A stretch of 33,628 bases of DNA from Synechococcus sp. CS-1332 (lineage in GTDB: Bacteria; Cyanobacteriota; Cyanobacteriia; PCC-6307; Cyanobiaceae), in the NCBI RefSeq assembly GCF_025127995.1, contig NZ_JAHLYP010000002.1:1-33628 (forward strand). The letters are read 5' to 3'. The position numbers were made by a program, and so were the translations under genes. The first letter of the stretch is position 1, and every line of letters starts with the position of its first letter. Below are positions 1 to 8,249 of the stretch, in pieces. A model generated the notes under the pieces. It worked only from the letters and a program-made list of their open reading frames with translations, was not told where the DNA came from and did not search any database.

Positions 1-549
1 GGCACTGCCGGCGAAACAAAAACCGTCTCCGTCACCATCAACGGCGACACCGTCTTCGAGCCCAACGAAACCTTCTTCCTCAACCTCTCCGCTCCCACCA
101 ACGGCGTCACACTCGCTGACGGCCAAGGGCTCGGCACCATCTTTAATGACGATCTCGGAAGCGTCATCACAGGAACCCGGAACAAGGATTCCCTGGTGGG
201 AACCGATGGCGACGACGTGATCACCGGACTCCAGGGGGCGGACACGATCCGGGGCAATGGTGGAGGCGATCGGTTTGTCTACACGAGCCTCGTGGATGCC
301 GGTGACACGATCATCGACTTCAACCGTGCCCAGGGCGACAAGGTCGACCTCAAGGGGGTGCTGGCGAGCGTTGGCTATGGGGGAACCACTCCCATCTCGG
401 ATGGCTATGTCAAGTTCGCTGCCAGGGGCAGCGACACCATGCTGCTGATCGATCCCGATGGGGCAGGCCTGGCGGCGTCCAGAAACTTCATCCTGTTCAA
501 GAACGTCACCGTGGCCACCCTCAACATCCCGGACAATTTCATTGTCTGA
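1..549 (+). CDS. C-terminal part of Calx-beta / RTX-type secreted protein (5' end outside window)
   Basis: The frame is open from the first base, so the gene begins upstream; 182 residues are visible. Residues about 1-48 look like the end of a Calx-beta domain (GDTVFEPNETFFLNLS, then a GLGTIFNDD ending). Residues about 60-92 carry RTX-like glycine/aspartate repeats (GTDGDDVITG, GADTIRGNGGGDRFVY) that bind calcium in this family. The rest resembles the C-terminal target domain of type I secreted proteins: an IIDF..GDKVDL segment and a short hydrophobic end, NFIV. By family knowledge such proteins leave the cell through an ABC transporter/TolC-type channel without an N-terminal signal and act at the surface or outside. 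The role of this protein cannot be told from its tail. No transporter gene is in the window. Confidence 0.85.
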   Translation, partial: GTAGETKTVSVTINGDTVFEPNETFFLNLSAPTNGVTLADGQGLGTIFNDDLGSVITGTRNKDSLVGTDGDDVITGLQGADTIRGNGGGDRFVYTSLVDAGDTIIDFNRAQGDKVDLKGVLASVGYGGTTPISDGYVKFAARGSDTMLLIDPDGAGLAASRNFILFKNVTVATLNIPDNFIV

Positions 550-671
550 CCGCCCTGACCATGGCTTGGTCCTGACACAGGACTAAAGGCCAGATGAGCC
601 AGGCCTGAGCTAAGATGAAGGACATCTGAGGCAATGGCCTCCTTCTCGTACCACCCCGCCATTCCCCACCC

Positions 672-1229
672 ATGACCAGCCTTCTCCCCAAGATTGTCTT
701 GACGACAACAGGTCTGGCACTGAGCATGGCGCTGGCCCAGCCCGCCCCTATCCAGGCAGCGGTGGTAGATTACATCTTCGACGTCCTGATTGACTCGGGT
801 CCCCTGCAGCCCAACAGCTACTCCGGCACCTTCGCCTACAACACCCAGACACTCAACCTCACCGACTTTTCTTTCCTGTTCGAGGGTACTCAGTACGACG
901 AAAGCGATGATCCGGACGCTTCGGTCCATTTCGACAATGGAGTCTTTCTGGGCCTGGAGTACTCCGTCGACACCTCGCCTTCCTTCTCCTTTATTCCTGG
1001 CTTCTTTGATGTTGGCGAGGCCTTCTTTGCCTATGATCTCAGGGCCAGCTCCGGCCAGAGCGGCGCAGGAAGTCTGACGTTCACAAGAGTCGTCAGGCCG
1101 GACGTTGATGCCGTTCCCGGTCCACTTCCCCTCTTGGGTGCAGCCGCTTGCTTCGGCTATAGCCGCAGACTGAAAAAGCGGATCAACGGCAGTGTACCTC
1201 CCAAACCCTCCCAGATCGGCACGAACTGA
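672..1229 (+). CDS. Secreted protein with PEP-CTERM-like C-terminal tail (copy 1)
   Basis: A 185-residue protein. Residues 1-30 form a signal peptide (hydrophobic VLTTTGLALSMALA, then a likely cleavage near IQAA/VV). The mature part is acidic and rich in Phe, Tyr and Ser, without a domain I recognise. Near the C terminus is VPGPLPLLGAAACFGYSRRL followed by basic residues: a Pro-rich motif, a short hydrophobic stretch and an Arg/Lys cluster. That order is the hallmark of PEP-CTERM-type sorting signals, but the motif is not the classical PEP and the hydrophobic part is short. The next gene ends with almost the same tail while the mature regions differ, so the tail is probably a functional signal. 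Sorting by an exosortase-like enzyme is inferred; no such enzyme is in the window. About 19 residues follow the basic cluster. Confidence 0.75.
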   Translation: MTSLLPKIVLTTTGLALSMALAQPAPIQAAVVDYIFDVLIDSGPLQPNSYSGTFAYNTQTLNLTDFSFLFEGTQYDESDDPDASVHFDNGVFLGLEYSVDTSPSFSFIPGFFDVGEAFFAYDLRASSGQSGAGSLTFTRVVRPDVDAVPGPLPLLGAAACFGYSRRLKKRINGSVPPKPSQIGTN

Positions 1230-1274
1230 CCATAGTCAGTGGCAGACGCGTCCCAAGTGATGCACCACCGCGTC

Positions 1275-1309
1275 GCATCTGCATTAATTATAAAGATGCA
1301 GCGATTTTT
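1275..1309 (+). terminator. AT-rich inverted repeat with T-run, possible weak terminator or operator
   Basis: GCATCT at 1275-1280 pairs with AGATGC at 1294-1299, and the overlapping CTGCAT (1279-1284) pairs with ATGCAG (1296-1301). TTTTT follows at 1305-1309. It lies between the two genes with PEP-CTERM-like tails, in an AT-rich patch unlike its surroundings. The stem is only 6 bp, so it could equally be an operator or part of the promoter of the second gene. Confidence 0.3.
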
Positions 1310-1364
1310 ACAGTGAGGCAAGGAAAATCAAAGAACAATGATTATCCATTAGGAGCAAGCCGCG

Positions 1365-1976
1365 ATGAAGCCGGCAAGCCTTCAGGGACCTTTAGCGGTC
1401 TTTATTGGAGCCATCGCAACAGTACTGGTGGCGGCGCCAGCAGCCTTTGCTGTGGACTTGGTCTTCGTCTTTGATGGGGTGATCGGCACCTTCCGCAGTC
1501 TTGAAGCTGGAACCGTCAACGGTTTCCCTCCCGCCGAAGTCGAAATGAACTTCGTCTCTTCAGCGGGTTCACCCAAGGGTCGCTACGACAAGGCGCCGCG
1601 TTGCCTTCTTCCAGACTGTGGCTACCTCTCGGTGACGGCCGACGGTTCCATCTTCACGTCCCCAGCCCTGTTCCATGGCCATAACGGGGGCTGGCAGCTC
1701 CTGATCACGTCCTCTCCCCCGACAGCCCGTAGCACATCTGAATGGACCCTGTTTGGATCACTTTTGTATTGCCCAGGCTATGAAGTGGACGGCGATCCTG
1801 AAAAGTGTCCGGCTCCGGGCCCAGGCAACGAGTCCAGAGCCGGATGGCTCACACCTCCACCGCGCGCCGATCCTGGGGAGCCAGTCCCTGGCCCGCTTCC
1901 CTTGCTCGGCGCCGCTGCCGCCTTCGGCTTCAGCCGCAAGCTGAGAACCAGGATCCGCAAGACGTCTCAGCGATAA
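1365..1976 (+). CDS. Secreted protein with PEP-CTERM-like C-terminal tail (copy 2)
   Basis: A 203-residue protein. The ATG is well supported by AGGAG at 1351-1355, nine bases upstream. Residues 1-29 are a signal peptide (VFIGAIATVLVAAPAAFA). The mature part has four cysteines (CLLPDC, CPGY, KCPAP) that could form disulfides, and no domain I recognise. Residues about 174-197 repeat the tail of the previous gene: VPGPLPLLGAAAAFGFSRKL then RTRIRK. Here only about six residues follow the basic cluster, as expected for a sorting signal. The two proteins differ in their mature parts, so this is a shared tag rather than a simple duplication. The 3' end overlaps the convergent yajQ end by 10 bp. Envelope location is inferred; function unknown. 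Confidence 0.78.
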   Translation: MKPASLQGPLAVFIGAIATVLVAAPAAFAVDLVFVFDGVIGTFRSLEAGTVNGFPPAEVEMNFVSSAGSPKGRYDKAPRCLLPDCGYLSVTADGSIFTSPALFHGHNGGWQLLITSSPPTARSTSEWTLFGSLLYCPGYEVDGDPEKCPAPGPGNESRAGWLTPPPRADPGEPVPGPLPLLGAAAAFGFSRKLRTRIRKTSQR

Positions 1977-2458
1977 TTTTCGAACTGCAACGGCACTTCC
2001 AAGTCCTCGGCGCGCAGCAGGGTGATCACCTGCTGGAGATCGTCCTTGTTTTTGCCGGTGATCCGCAGGCTCTCGCCCTGGATCGCCACGGTCACTTTCT
2101 TGATCTGATCCCGCACCAGCTTGCTGAGCGTCTTGGCCAGCTCCTGGCTGAGGCCCTTGCGCAACTTCACCACCTGTTTCACCCGGTTGCCGCCCACGGG
2201 CTCGGGGGTCTGCAGGTCGAAGATCTTCAGCGACAGGTTGCGCTTGGTGGCCTTCTGGCGCAGCACGTCCATCACCGCGTCGAGGGTCATGTCGCTGGCG
2301 GTAGTGATCGTGAGGCTGGCCTCCTCCACGTCGATGTCGGTGTTGGAGTCCTTGAGGTCGTAGCGCTGGCCCACCTCCCGGCGCACCTGGTCGACGGCAT
2401 TCACCAGCTCCTGGCGGTCGAAGTCCGAGACGACGTCGAAGGAATAGCTGTCGGCCAT
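1967..2458 (-). CDS. yajQ: YajQ family nucleotide-binding protein
   Basis: A 163-residue protein, the usual length for the YajQ (DUF520) family. It starts MADSYSFDVVSDFDRQELVN, the typical family opening, and carries the conserved DMTLDAVMDVLRQK and KQVVKLRKGLSQELAK segments and the end QVITLLRAEDLEVPLQFENY. The family folds as two ferredoxin-like domains; members bind nucleotides, and a cyclic-di-GMP-binding homologue is known in Xanthomonas. The cyanobacterial role is not established. It is transcribed away from the MAPEG gene, with 59 bp between the two start codons, and converges on the secreted-protein gene with a 10-bp overlap. Confidence 0.95.
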   Translation of the reverse strand: MADSYSFDVVSDFDRQELVNAVDQVRREVGQRYDLKDSNTDIDVEEASLTITTASDMTLDAVMDVLRQKATKRNLSLKIFDLQTPEPVGGNRVKQVVKLRKGLSQELAKTLSKLVRDQIKKVTVAIQGESLRITGKNKDDLQQVITLLRAEDLEVPLQFENYR

Positions 2459-2517
2459 GGCGCGGGCAAAGGCAAAGCAGCGCCAGCCTAGAAAAGAGAC
2501 CCTGCGGCCCCGTCCCG

Positions 2518-3006
2518 ATGACCTTCTCCCTGCCCAGCTCCCTTCTGGCGGCGAGCATCGCCCTGCCGGTGCTGCCGGCGGCGGCGGGAGGGCCCTTCGC
2601 CTGGTCCCTGGTGCTCTCGGGCGCCGTGGTGGTGCTCAGCCTGATCCCCCTGGGGGCTGCCCGCTCCCAGGCCGATTTCAAACCCTCCGACCTGGCCGCG
2701 CCGCGGGCCATGTTCGAGCGGCTGCCGGCCTGGGGCAAGCGGGCCAACTGGGCCCACCAGAACAGCTTCGAGGCCTTCACCCTGCACGCCCCCGCCTGCC
2801 TGCTGTGCCTGGTGGTGGCTCCCGCGGTGCTGGCGGCCTCCCCCTGGCTGGCGCTGGCGGCCTGGCTGCACCCGGCCCTGCGCCTGGGCTACCTGGCGGC
2901 CTACGTGGCCAACATCCCCCCGGTGCGCAGCCTCTGCTGGGCCGGCGGGATTCTCTGCACCGCCCTGCTTTACAGCGAAGGGCTGCGGGCGGTGCTGCGC
3001 AGCTGA
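2518..3006 (+). CDS. MAPEG family membrane protein
   Basis: A 162-residue protein with about four hydrophobic segments (residues about 7-50, 95-112, 117-130 and 140-158). The family signature is visible: KRANWAHQNSFEAFTLHAPA in the middle and LGYLAAYVANIPPVRSLCW near the end. MAPEG proteins are small integral membrane proteins related to microsomal glutathione S-transferases and eicosanoid-pathway enzymes. Bacterial members of this sequence type are mostly uncharacterised, so a glutathione-dependent activity is only a guess. The gene converges on the SPFH gene with one base between the stop codons. Confidence 0.88.
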   Translation: MTFSLPSSLLAASIALPVLPAAAGGPFAWSLVLSGAVVVLSLIPLGAARSQADFKPSDLAAPRAMFERLPAWGKRANWAHQNSFEAFTLHAPACLLCLVVAPAVLAASPWLALAAWLHPALRLGYLAAYVANIPPVRSLCWAGGILCTALLYSEGLRAVLRS

Positions 3007-3007
3007 G

Positions 3008-3922
3008 TCAGCTGCCGCCCTTCTGCTGCAGCCCCTTGAGGGCCGCCAGCAAGGAGGCCGGGCTCTGGGGATCCACCATCAGCACCGATCCCCCCTGGGA
3101 GGCGGCCATCTGCTGGCCCATGGCCATCCAGTCCTTGGCGAGCAGCAAGCGCAGACCCTCGGCTGCCGCCGGATGGGCCTCGATCACAGCGGCCAGTTCG
3201 GTGGCCGACTGGGCGCGGGCCTTGGCCAGCAGCAGCTGCTGTTTGGCCTGGGCATCGGCGTCGAGAAGCACGGCCTCCTGCTTGGCCTTGGCATCCAGCA
3301 CAAGGGCCTCTGCCCGCCCCCGGGCCGCATTCACCTGGGATTCCCGTTCGCCCTCGGAGCGCAGGATCGCCGCCCGCTTCTCCCGCTCGGCAGTCATCTG
3401 CTGCTCCATCGCCTGCTGCACCCCCTGGGAGGGCTGGATGTCGCGCAGTTCCACCCGGGTCACCTTGACGCCCCAGGGATCGGTGGCCTGGTCCAGCTCC
3501 TTGAGCAGGGTTTCGTTGACCTCCTGGCGGGTGGTGAAGGTCTGGTCGAGGTCGAGCTTGCCCATCTCGGCCCGGATCTGGGTGAGCACCAGGTTGACCA
3601 TGGCCGCCTGCAGGTTGTCGACGCCGTAGTAGGCGCGGGAATGCTCCAGCAGCTGCCAGTACACCACCGCATCCACTTCGATCGAGACGTTGTCGCGGGT
3701 GATGCACTGCTGGGGGGGGATGTCGAGCACCCGCTCCTTGAGCGATTCGTGGCTCACCACCCGCTCCAGGCCGGGGATCACCAGGGAGAGACCGGGGCGC
3801 AGTTCGCGGTCGTACTTGCCGAGTCGCTCCACCAGCATCGAGCGGCTGCTGCTGGTGACCTTGACGCCGCTGATGCCCAGGCCGGCGAGCACCACCAGCA
3901 CCGGAATGATGAGCGCTTCCAT
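3008..3922 (-). CDS. SPFH/Band 7 (stomatin-like) membrane protein
   Basis: A 304-residue protein. Residues about 3-20 are a single N-terminal membrane anchor. The SPFH/Band 7 domain (about 20-190) shows typical elements: ERLGKYDRELRPGLSLVIPG, CITRDNVSIEVDAVVYWQ, and WGVKVTRVELRDIQPSQGVQ. A charged, Ala/Glu/Lys-rich stretch follows (about 180-250; EREKRAAILRSEGERESQVN) that should form a coiled coil. Members assemble into rings at membranes and act in microdomains and membrane-protein quality control; QmcA and stomatin are close in type. The divergently transcribed NfeD gene lies about 100 bp away; SPFH-NfeD pairs are a known functional unit, though usually co-directional. Confidence 0.93.
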   Translation of the reverse strand: MEALIIPVLVVLAGLGISGVKVTSSSRSMLVERLGKYDRELRPGLSLVIPGLERVVSHESLKERVLDIPPQQCITRDNVSIEVDAVVYWQLLEHSRAYYGVDNLQAAMVNLVLTQIRAEMGKLDLDQTFTTRQEVNETLLKELDQATDPWGVKVTRVELRDIQPSQGVQQAMEQQMTAEREKRAAILRSEGERESQVNAARGRAEALVLDAKAKQEAVLLDADAQAKQQLLLAKARAQSATELAAVIEAHPAAAEGLRLLLAKDWMAMGQQMAASQGGSVLMVDPQSPASLLAALKGLQQKGGS

Positions 3923-4022
3923 GCAGGCTTCTTCACTGGCGCCACGCTAGGCAGGATGGGGGCGAAGGCCAACGGTGCCGTTGCTTTCGTTGTCCTCGCC
4001 ACCGCCCCTTCGCCCCCTGCCG

Positions 4023-4472
4023 ATGCCCGCACCCCCGATCCTCTGGCTGGCCCTGGCGGGGGTGCTGCTGTTGCTGGAGCTGGTGGGCGCCGACGCGGAC
4101 GGCCTGCTGCTGGTGGGAGCCGTGGCCGCCCTGCTGCTCACCCTCGTGGCCGTGCTGGTGCCGCTGGTGCCGCCCCTGGCCCAGGTTCTGCTGTTCGGCG
4201 CGCTTGTGGGGGCGGGCTACGGCTGGATGCGGCGCTGGTCGGCAGGGCGCCAGGCGCGCACGATTCCCCCCAGCGCCCGGGCCGAGCTGGCGGAGGTGAC
4301 CACGGCCTTCGATGCCAACGGCGATGGCCGCGTGCGCTGGCAGGGGCAGAGCTGGGCCGCCCAGAACCTGGCCCCGGACCAGCTCCTGCCCCCCGGAACC
4401 CAGGTGACGGTGATGGGCCGGGAGGGGACACGGCTGCAGGTGCTGCCGCGCCAGGACGCGTTGCCGGGTTAG
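4023..4472 (+). CDS. NfeD family membrane protein
   Basis: With the ATG at 4023 the protein has 149 residues, a usual short-NfeD length, and begins directly before the first membrane segment (PILWLALAGVLLLLELVGAD). An upstream ATG at 3975 would only add a proline-rich leader. Hydrophobic segments span about residues 5-22, 28-50 and 53-66, followed by a soluble NfeD C-terminal OB-fold domain (TTAFDANGDGRVRWQGQSWA, then GTQVTVMGREGTRLQVLP). Short NfeD proteins lack the protease domain of the long form and work with SPFH proteins; the SPFH gene lies next door in the opposite direction. It converges on the DprA-like gene, 11 bp apart. It ends with TAG. Confidence 0.85.
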   Translation: MPAPPILWLALAGVLLLLELVGADADGLLLVGAVAALLLTLVAVLVPLVPPLAQVLLFGALVGAGYGWMRRWSAGRQARTIPPSARAELAEVTTAFDANGDGRVRWQGQSWAAQNLAPDQLLPPGTQVTVMGREGTRLQVLPRQDALPG

Positions 4473-4483
4473 CTCAGACTTGG

Positions 4484-4996
4484 CTAATCGAAGAACATCA
4501 GGCTGACCACCTTGCCCATGTCTTCGGCGGTGCGGCAGCTGGAGAGCAGGGTTTCGCTGTCGTGGAAGGCGTAGCAGATCAGCTGGTCACAGCGGTTGAT
4601 GATCTCCTGGTTGCAGAGGCTGCTGGCCATGGGCAAGGGCAGCTCATCGTTCTCCGGCTTTTCGACCAGATGCAGCACCCGCTCCAGCTGGCTGCGGGAT
4701 TCGCCGGGCTGACGCTCCAGGCTCTGGGGCAGCAGCACGGTGAGCCGGGCCGGATCCACCTCCAGCACACTGCGGATCACGGCGGCATTCACCCCCTGGG
4801 CACCGGAGGTGATCAGGTTGTGGCCCTCCTGCGCCAGGGAGCGGGCCACCAGCTCGACCAGATGGATCGACACCACCGGCACATGGCGGCTGCCGAGGAA
4901 AGCGATTCTGCGTTTGCCCCGGTCCTGGAGCATGGCCAGCTCCTGGGCGAGCGTATCGATCCGGTCCAAGGCCGGAAGATCTAGGGACCGGGTCAC
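4484..4996 (-). CDS. DprA/LOG-like Rossmann protein (cyanobacterial 'DNA recombination-mediator protein A' type)
   Basis: A 170-residue protein with a GTG start. After a short helical N terminus comes a single Rossmann-like domain: RRIAFLGSRHVPVVSIHLVE, then LAQEGHNLITSGAQGVNAAV, the two elements of the DprA/Smf and LOG superfamily (beta strand-GSR, and [ST]GGA.G replaced here by SGAQG). It ends with CDQLICYAFHDSETLLSSCR. Full-length DprA is larger, so this is a compact relative and not proven to load RecA. It lies 39 bp downstream of the phosphotransacetylase-like gene on the same strand, probably in one transcript. Confidence 0.75.
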   Translation of the reverse strand: MTRSLDLPALDRIDTLAQELAMLQDRGKRRIAFLGSRHVPVVSIHLVELVARSLAQEGHNLITSGAQGVNAAVIRSVLEVDPARLTVLLPQSLERQPGESRSQLERVLHLVEKPENDELPLPMASSLCNQEIINRCDQLICYAFHDSETLLSSCRTAEDMGKVVSLMFFD

Positions 4997-5035
4997 CCGT
5001 TATCGACAACCAACGACCTGAAACTAGCAGCGCCC

Positions 5036-6142
5036 TCAGACATGGACCGCCAGGCGCAGCCGGCCGAACAGCCGTTCGAAGTGGCAATTCTCTTCCACCA
5101 GACGGATCGCGTAGGTGGCTTTCACCGCTTCATGCAGCCGCACATGGCCGATGGCACCATCAATCACCTCCACGGTGGTGAGGGTGTCGTGGTCGACCTT
5201 GAGCACGGGCACCTCCAGTTCCTCGGCCCGGCTGATCAGCTGGGGCAGGGGTTCGCCGGCCCCCGTGAGGATCAGGCACTGGGTGGAAGCCTCAAGGGCC
5301 GCCAGCTGGATGTCGGTGCGGTCGGCTCCGGTGACCACGGCCATGTTGCGGCGGCGCCGGAAGAACTCCATCGCCGAGTTGACATTCATGGCGCCGATCG
5401 AGAGGGTCTCCACCAGCAGGTCGAGGCCGTCGTGGCAGCAGAGCACCGTGGCCTCGAGGCGCCGGGCCAGCTCCTCCACCGTGACACTGCGCAGCAGGGG
5501 GCTGCGGGGCATCACGCCCAGCACCGGAATCCCCAGCCGCTCCAGGGCAGGCTGCACCGCCTCCCGCACCTCCGGAACCATGTCGGGCAGCACGGCGTTG
5601 AGCACCACACCGGCCAAGAGATCGCCCAGCTGGCGCCGGGCCTCGAGCAGGGCATCAACGCTGCGGCTGTCGCTCCAGGGATGCACCAGCAGCACAGGCG
5701 CCTGCAGGGCGTGGGCCAGCTGCACCAGGCCCAGGCCGTAGAGCTGCCCTTCGCTGAGACTGCCGGCCCCTTCGAGCAGCACCAGGCGATCGGCGTCGTC
5801 GTGGATGCGCCGCTGCAGCAGCGCCAGACCCTCACCCGGGGCCAGATCCCCCGCCAGCAGGCGCTCCCGGGCGGCCTCTGGCTCCATCACATGCAACGAA
5901 GGGATCAGCTGCTCCTGGGGTAATCCGAGGGTGGCGCCGATGAAACGGACATCGGGATCCAGCAGGGGGTTGCCCGGCGCCGCATCGGGAAAGCTGTCGA
6001 GCGGGTCATCCATGCAGGTGACCAGTGGCTTGCCGAAGGCGAGGGGCACGCCCAGGCGCGCGAGCTGGCGGCCGAGACCGAGCACCACCGCCGACTTGCC
6101 GCTGAAGGGTTCGCAGGAGCCGATCAGCAGGGGGATGGACAT
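5036..6142 (-). CDS. Phosphotransacetylase-like protein with BioD-like ATPase and DRTGG domains
   Basis: The ATG at 6142 gives 368 residues and starts exactly with the conserved MSIPLLIGSCEPFSGKSAVV; the frame is open upstream but that part is not protein-like. Residues 6-20 hold a P-loop-like motif (GSCEPFSGKS) of the BioD-like NTPase fold, continuing to about 200 (VLLEGAGSLSEGQLYGLGL; LVHPWSDSRSVDALLEARRQ; GVVLNAVLPDMVPEVREAV). Residues about 245-345 are a DRTGG domain (RRRRNMAVVTGADRTDIQLA; LTTVEVIDGAIGHVRLHEA). The same arrangement forms the N-terminal half of large phosphate acetyltransferases (COG0857), but the catalytic acetyltransferase domain is absent, so a regulatory or ligand-binding role is more likely. 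Divergent from the SDR gene, 63 bp between starts. Confidence 0.85.
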   Translation of the reverse strand: MSIPLLIGSCEPFSGKSAVVLGLGRQLARLGVPLAFGKPLVTCMDDPLDSFPDAAPGNPLLDPDVRFIGATLGLPQEQLIPSLHVMEPEAARERLLAGDLAPGEGLALLQRRIHDDADRLVLLEGAGSLSEGQLYGLGLVQLAHALQAPVLLVHPWSDSRSVDALLEARRQLGDLLAGVVLNAVLPDMVPEVREAVQPALERLGIPVLGVMPRSPLLRSVTVEELARRLEATVLCCHDGLDLLVETLSIGAMNVNSAMEFFRRRRNMAVVTGADRTDIQLAALEASTQCLILTGAGEPLPQLISRAEELEVPVLKVDHDTLTTVEVIDGAIGHVRLHEAVKATYAIRLVEENCHFERLFGRLRLAVHV

Positions 6143-6205
6143 GGGTTGACCTCGCCGGGTCCCGCAGGTGCGGGGCAATCTAGGCAGCACGTCCACCGAA
6201 GGCCC

Positions 6206-6922
6206 ATGCCGGACCCGTCGACCGAATCCCTCACCGTGGCCGTCACCGGGGCCAGCGGCGCCCTCGGCCAAGCCCTGCTGCGCCGTTTCCACGACCGCGG
6301 GGCCGAGCTGATCGCCCTTTGCCATGGCCGCGCACCGCTGCAGCTGGCCGGCCCGGACGGGCAGCTGATCCCCCTGCGCCAGGTGCAATGGCAGGTGGGG
6401 GAGGAGGCGGCCCTGGAACCCCTGCTCACCCAGGTGGACGTGCTGGTGATCAACCACGGCATCAACGTCCATGGCGACTGCAGTGCCGAGGCCACCGGCT
6501 GTTCCCTGGAGGTGAACGCCCTGAGTGCCTGGCGACTGCTGGAGCTGTTCGCCGTGGTGGCTGGGCGGCGGGTGGGGCGCCGGCGGGCCGAGGTCTGGGT
6601 GAACACCTCGGAAGCGGAGATCCAGCCGGCCGTCAGCCCCCTCTACGAAATCAGCAAGCGGCTGCTGGGCCAGCTGCTCAGCCTGCGGGCGCCGGCCTTG
6701 GCGCCCACCCTGCGCCTGCGGCGGCTGGTGCTGGGGCCGTTCCGCTCCGCCCTCAATCCGGTGGGGGTGATGGGGGCCGACTGGGTGGCCGGCGAGATCC
6801 TGAGGCAGGCCGGCTGGAACTGCAGCCTGATCATCGTGACGCCGAACCCGCTCACCTACGTGCTGATGCCGCTGGCGACCCTGGGCCGCTGGGCCTACGT
6901 GGGCCTGCTGCAGAGGCCGTGA
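6206..6922 (+). CDS. SDR family NAD(P)-dependent oxidoreductase
   Basis: The ATG at 6206 gives 238 residues beginning just before the first Rossmann strand. The cofactor motif is TGASGALGQAL (residues about 13-23), followed by VLVINHGINVHGD in place of the usual NNAG strand, a serine in the WVNTSEAE strand, and the catalytic pair YEISK. The protein resembles the C-terminal half of cyanobacterial 'bifunctional sterol desaturase/short-chain dehydrogenase' proteins, which share NHGINVHG, WVNTSEAE and the LNPVGVM..DWVA segment; here it stands alone. Substrate unknown. It ends 10 bp before the convergent map stop. Confidence 0.85.
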   Translation: MPDPSTESLTVAVTGASGALGQALLRRFHDRGAELIALCHGRAPLQLAGPDGQLIPLRQVQWQVGEEAALEPLLTQVDVLVINHGINVHGDCSAEATGCSLEVNALSAWRLLELFAVVAGRRVGRRRAEVWVNTSEAEIQPAVSPLYEISKRLLGQLLSLRAPALAPTLRLRRLVLGPFRSALNPVGVMGADWVAGEILRQAGWNCSLIIVTPNPLTYVLMPLATLGRWAYVGLLQRP

Positions 6923-6932
6923 GCGATGGGGC

Positions 6933-7793
6933 CTAGAAGTCGCGGTCGGTGAGGATGTCGCAGCCGTCGCTGGTGACGACGATCGTGTGCTCCCACTGGG
7001 CCGAGAGGCTGCCGTCCACGGTCACCACGGTCCAGCGGTCCTTGAGGGTGCGGCAGCCCTTGCCGCCGGCGTTGAGGATCGGCTCCACCGCCAGGGTCAT
7101 GCCTGAGCGCAGCTGCATGTTGGGAAGATCCCTGGTGCGGTAGTTGAACACCGAGGGCTCCTCGTGCAGGTTGCGGCCGACGCCGTGGCCCGTGTAGTCC
7201 TCGACGATGGCGTAGCCGTGGGCCTCGACGTGGTCCTGAACGGCACCGGCCAGCTCCAGCAGGGTGCTGCCAGCCTTGACCGTGGCCAGACCCTGCATCA
7301 GTGATTCCTGGGCGATACGGCTGAGGCGGCGGGCCTCCTCAGGCACGCCCTCGCCGACGCAGAGGGTGACGCAGCTGTCGCCATGGAAGCCCTCAAAGTA
7401 GGCCCCGGTGTCGATCTTGACCAGATCTCCGGCCTTGATCACCCGCTTGGCGCTGGGGATGCCGTGGACGACCTCGTTGTTGATGCTGGCGCAGATGCTG
7501 GCGGGGAAACCGTGGTAGCCCTTGAAGCTGGGGGTGGCGCCCATGGCGCGGATGCGGGTTTCGGCGTGGCGGTCGAGGTCGCCGGTGGTCATCCCCGGGG
7601 CGGCCATGTCGATGATCTCCCGCAGCACCGTGGCGACGATGCGGCTGGCCTGGCGCATGATCGCGATTTCCCGCGCCGATTTCACCTCGACGCCGCGGCG
7701 GCCCTTCTGAATGCGGGGGCCGGCCTGGGTCAGAGGGGTGCCACCGCCCTTGACGCCGTTGGTGCTGGCCAGCAGATCGGCGAACAGGTTCAT
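6933..7793 (-). CDS. map: Type I methionine aminopeptidase
   Basis: Removes the initiator methionine from new proteins. The start at 7793 ([10 protein letters not shown]) gives 286 residues; another ATG at 7817 would add eight. A roughly 45-residue extension precedes the catalytic domain, which opens [20 protein letters not shown]. The metal ligands of the family are visible: Asp in [16 protein letters not shown] (two aspartates), His in [14 protein letters not shown], Glu in MTLAVEPIL and Glu in AQWEHTIVV; the substrate-side His is in [20 protein letters not shown]. All are intact, so the enzyme should be active. It ends with TAG. The extension resembles the N-terminal additions of some cyanobacterial MetAPs. 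Confidence 0.95.
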   Translation of the reverse strand: MNLFADLLASTNGVKGGGTPLTQAGPRIQKGRRGVEVKSAREIAIMRQASRIVATVLREIIDMAAPGMTTGDLDRHAETRIRAMGATPSFKGYHGFPASICASINNEVVHGIPSAKRVIKAGDLVKIDTGAYFEGFHGDSCVTLCVGEGVPEEARRLSRIAQESLMQGLATVKAGSTLLELAGAVQDHVEAHGYAIVEDYTGHGVGRNLHEEPSVFNYRTRDLPNMQLRSGMTLAVEPILNAGGKGCRTLKDRWTVVTVDGSLSAQWEHTIVVTSDGCDILTDRDF

Positions 7794-7856
7794 GCGGTGG
7801 GAGTCGGAGCCGGACATTCAAGTTATCAATGGCGTCCCTCCAGCCGTCGGTTCCCC

Positions 7857-8207
7857 GTGTCCATCCCCTCCCCAGCCGCCGCCTCCCCCCCGTGGGGCGC
7901 CCGCCTGCGGCAGGCCCACGCCTGGCTGGCGCCGTTGATGCTCGCCCCCCTGCTGCTCTCGGCCGTCACGGGAGTGGGCTACCGGCTGCTCCGCGACTGG
8001 GGCGGCCTGAGCCGGGACCAGGCCCATCCACTGATGGTGCTGCACGAGGGCGAATGGCTCCAGAGCTGGGTGGGCGAGGGGGGCGAGACGCTTTACGTGC
8101 TGCTCAACGGCCTGGGGCTGCTGTGGATGCTCATCACCGGCGGCGTCATGGCCTGGGAGCGGTTGCGGCGGGGCTGGCGGCGGCGTGGGGGGAAGGGGGT
8201 CACCTGA
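7857..8207 (+). CDS. Small two-helix membrane protein, PepSY-like
   Basis: The GTG at 7857 gives 116 residues; no ATG lies in frame upstream close enough without running through the opposite-strand map gene. Two membrane segments are clear: HAWLAPLMLAPLLLSAVTGV (residues about 20-40) and LYVLLNGLGLLWMLITGGVM (about 82-102), with a soluble loop between them (LSRDQAHPLMVLHEGEWLQS). This is the layout of small PepSY-associated membrane proteins found in cyanobacteria. Molecular role unknown. An overlapping open frame from ATG 7829 is not protein-like. The rplS start lies 42 bp downstream. Confidence 0.7.
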   Translation: MSIPSPAAASPPWGARLRQAHAWLAPLMLAPLLLSAVTGVGYRLLRDWGGLSRDQAHPLMVLHEGEWLQSWVGEGGETLYVLLNGLGLLWMLITGGVMAWERLRRGWRRRGGKGVT

Positions 8208-8249
8208 GGCGGTAGGGTGTTGGTTTGGCCTGGCGCTCCGAGAACAGGG

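Noticed and set aside
569-583. Hairpin GTCCTG-ACA-CAGGAC after the type I secreted protein gene
   Set aside because: Only a 6-bp stem and no T-run, so it is not a convincing terminator.
3173-4984. Long plus-strand frame across the SPFH, NfeD and DprA-like genes
   Set aside because: It crosses three recognised genes in wrong frames and contains no family motif.
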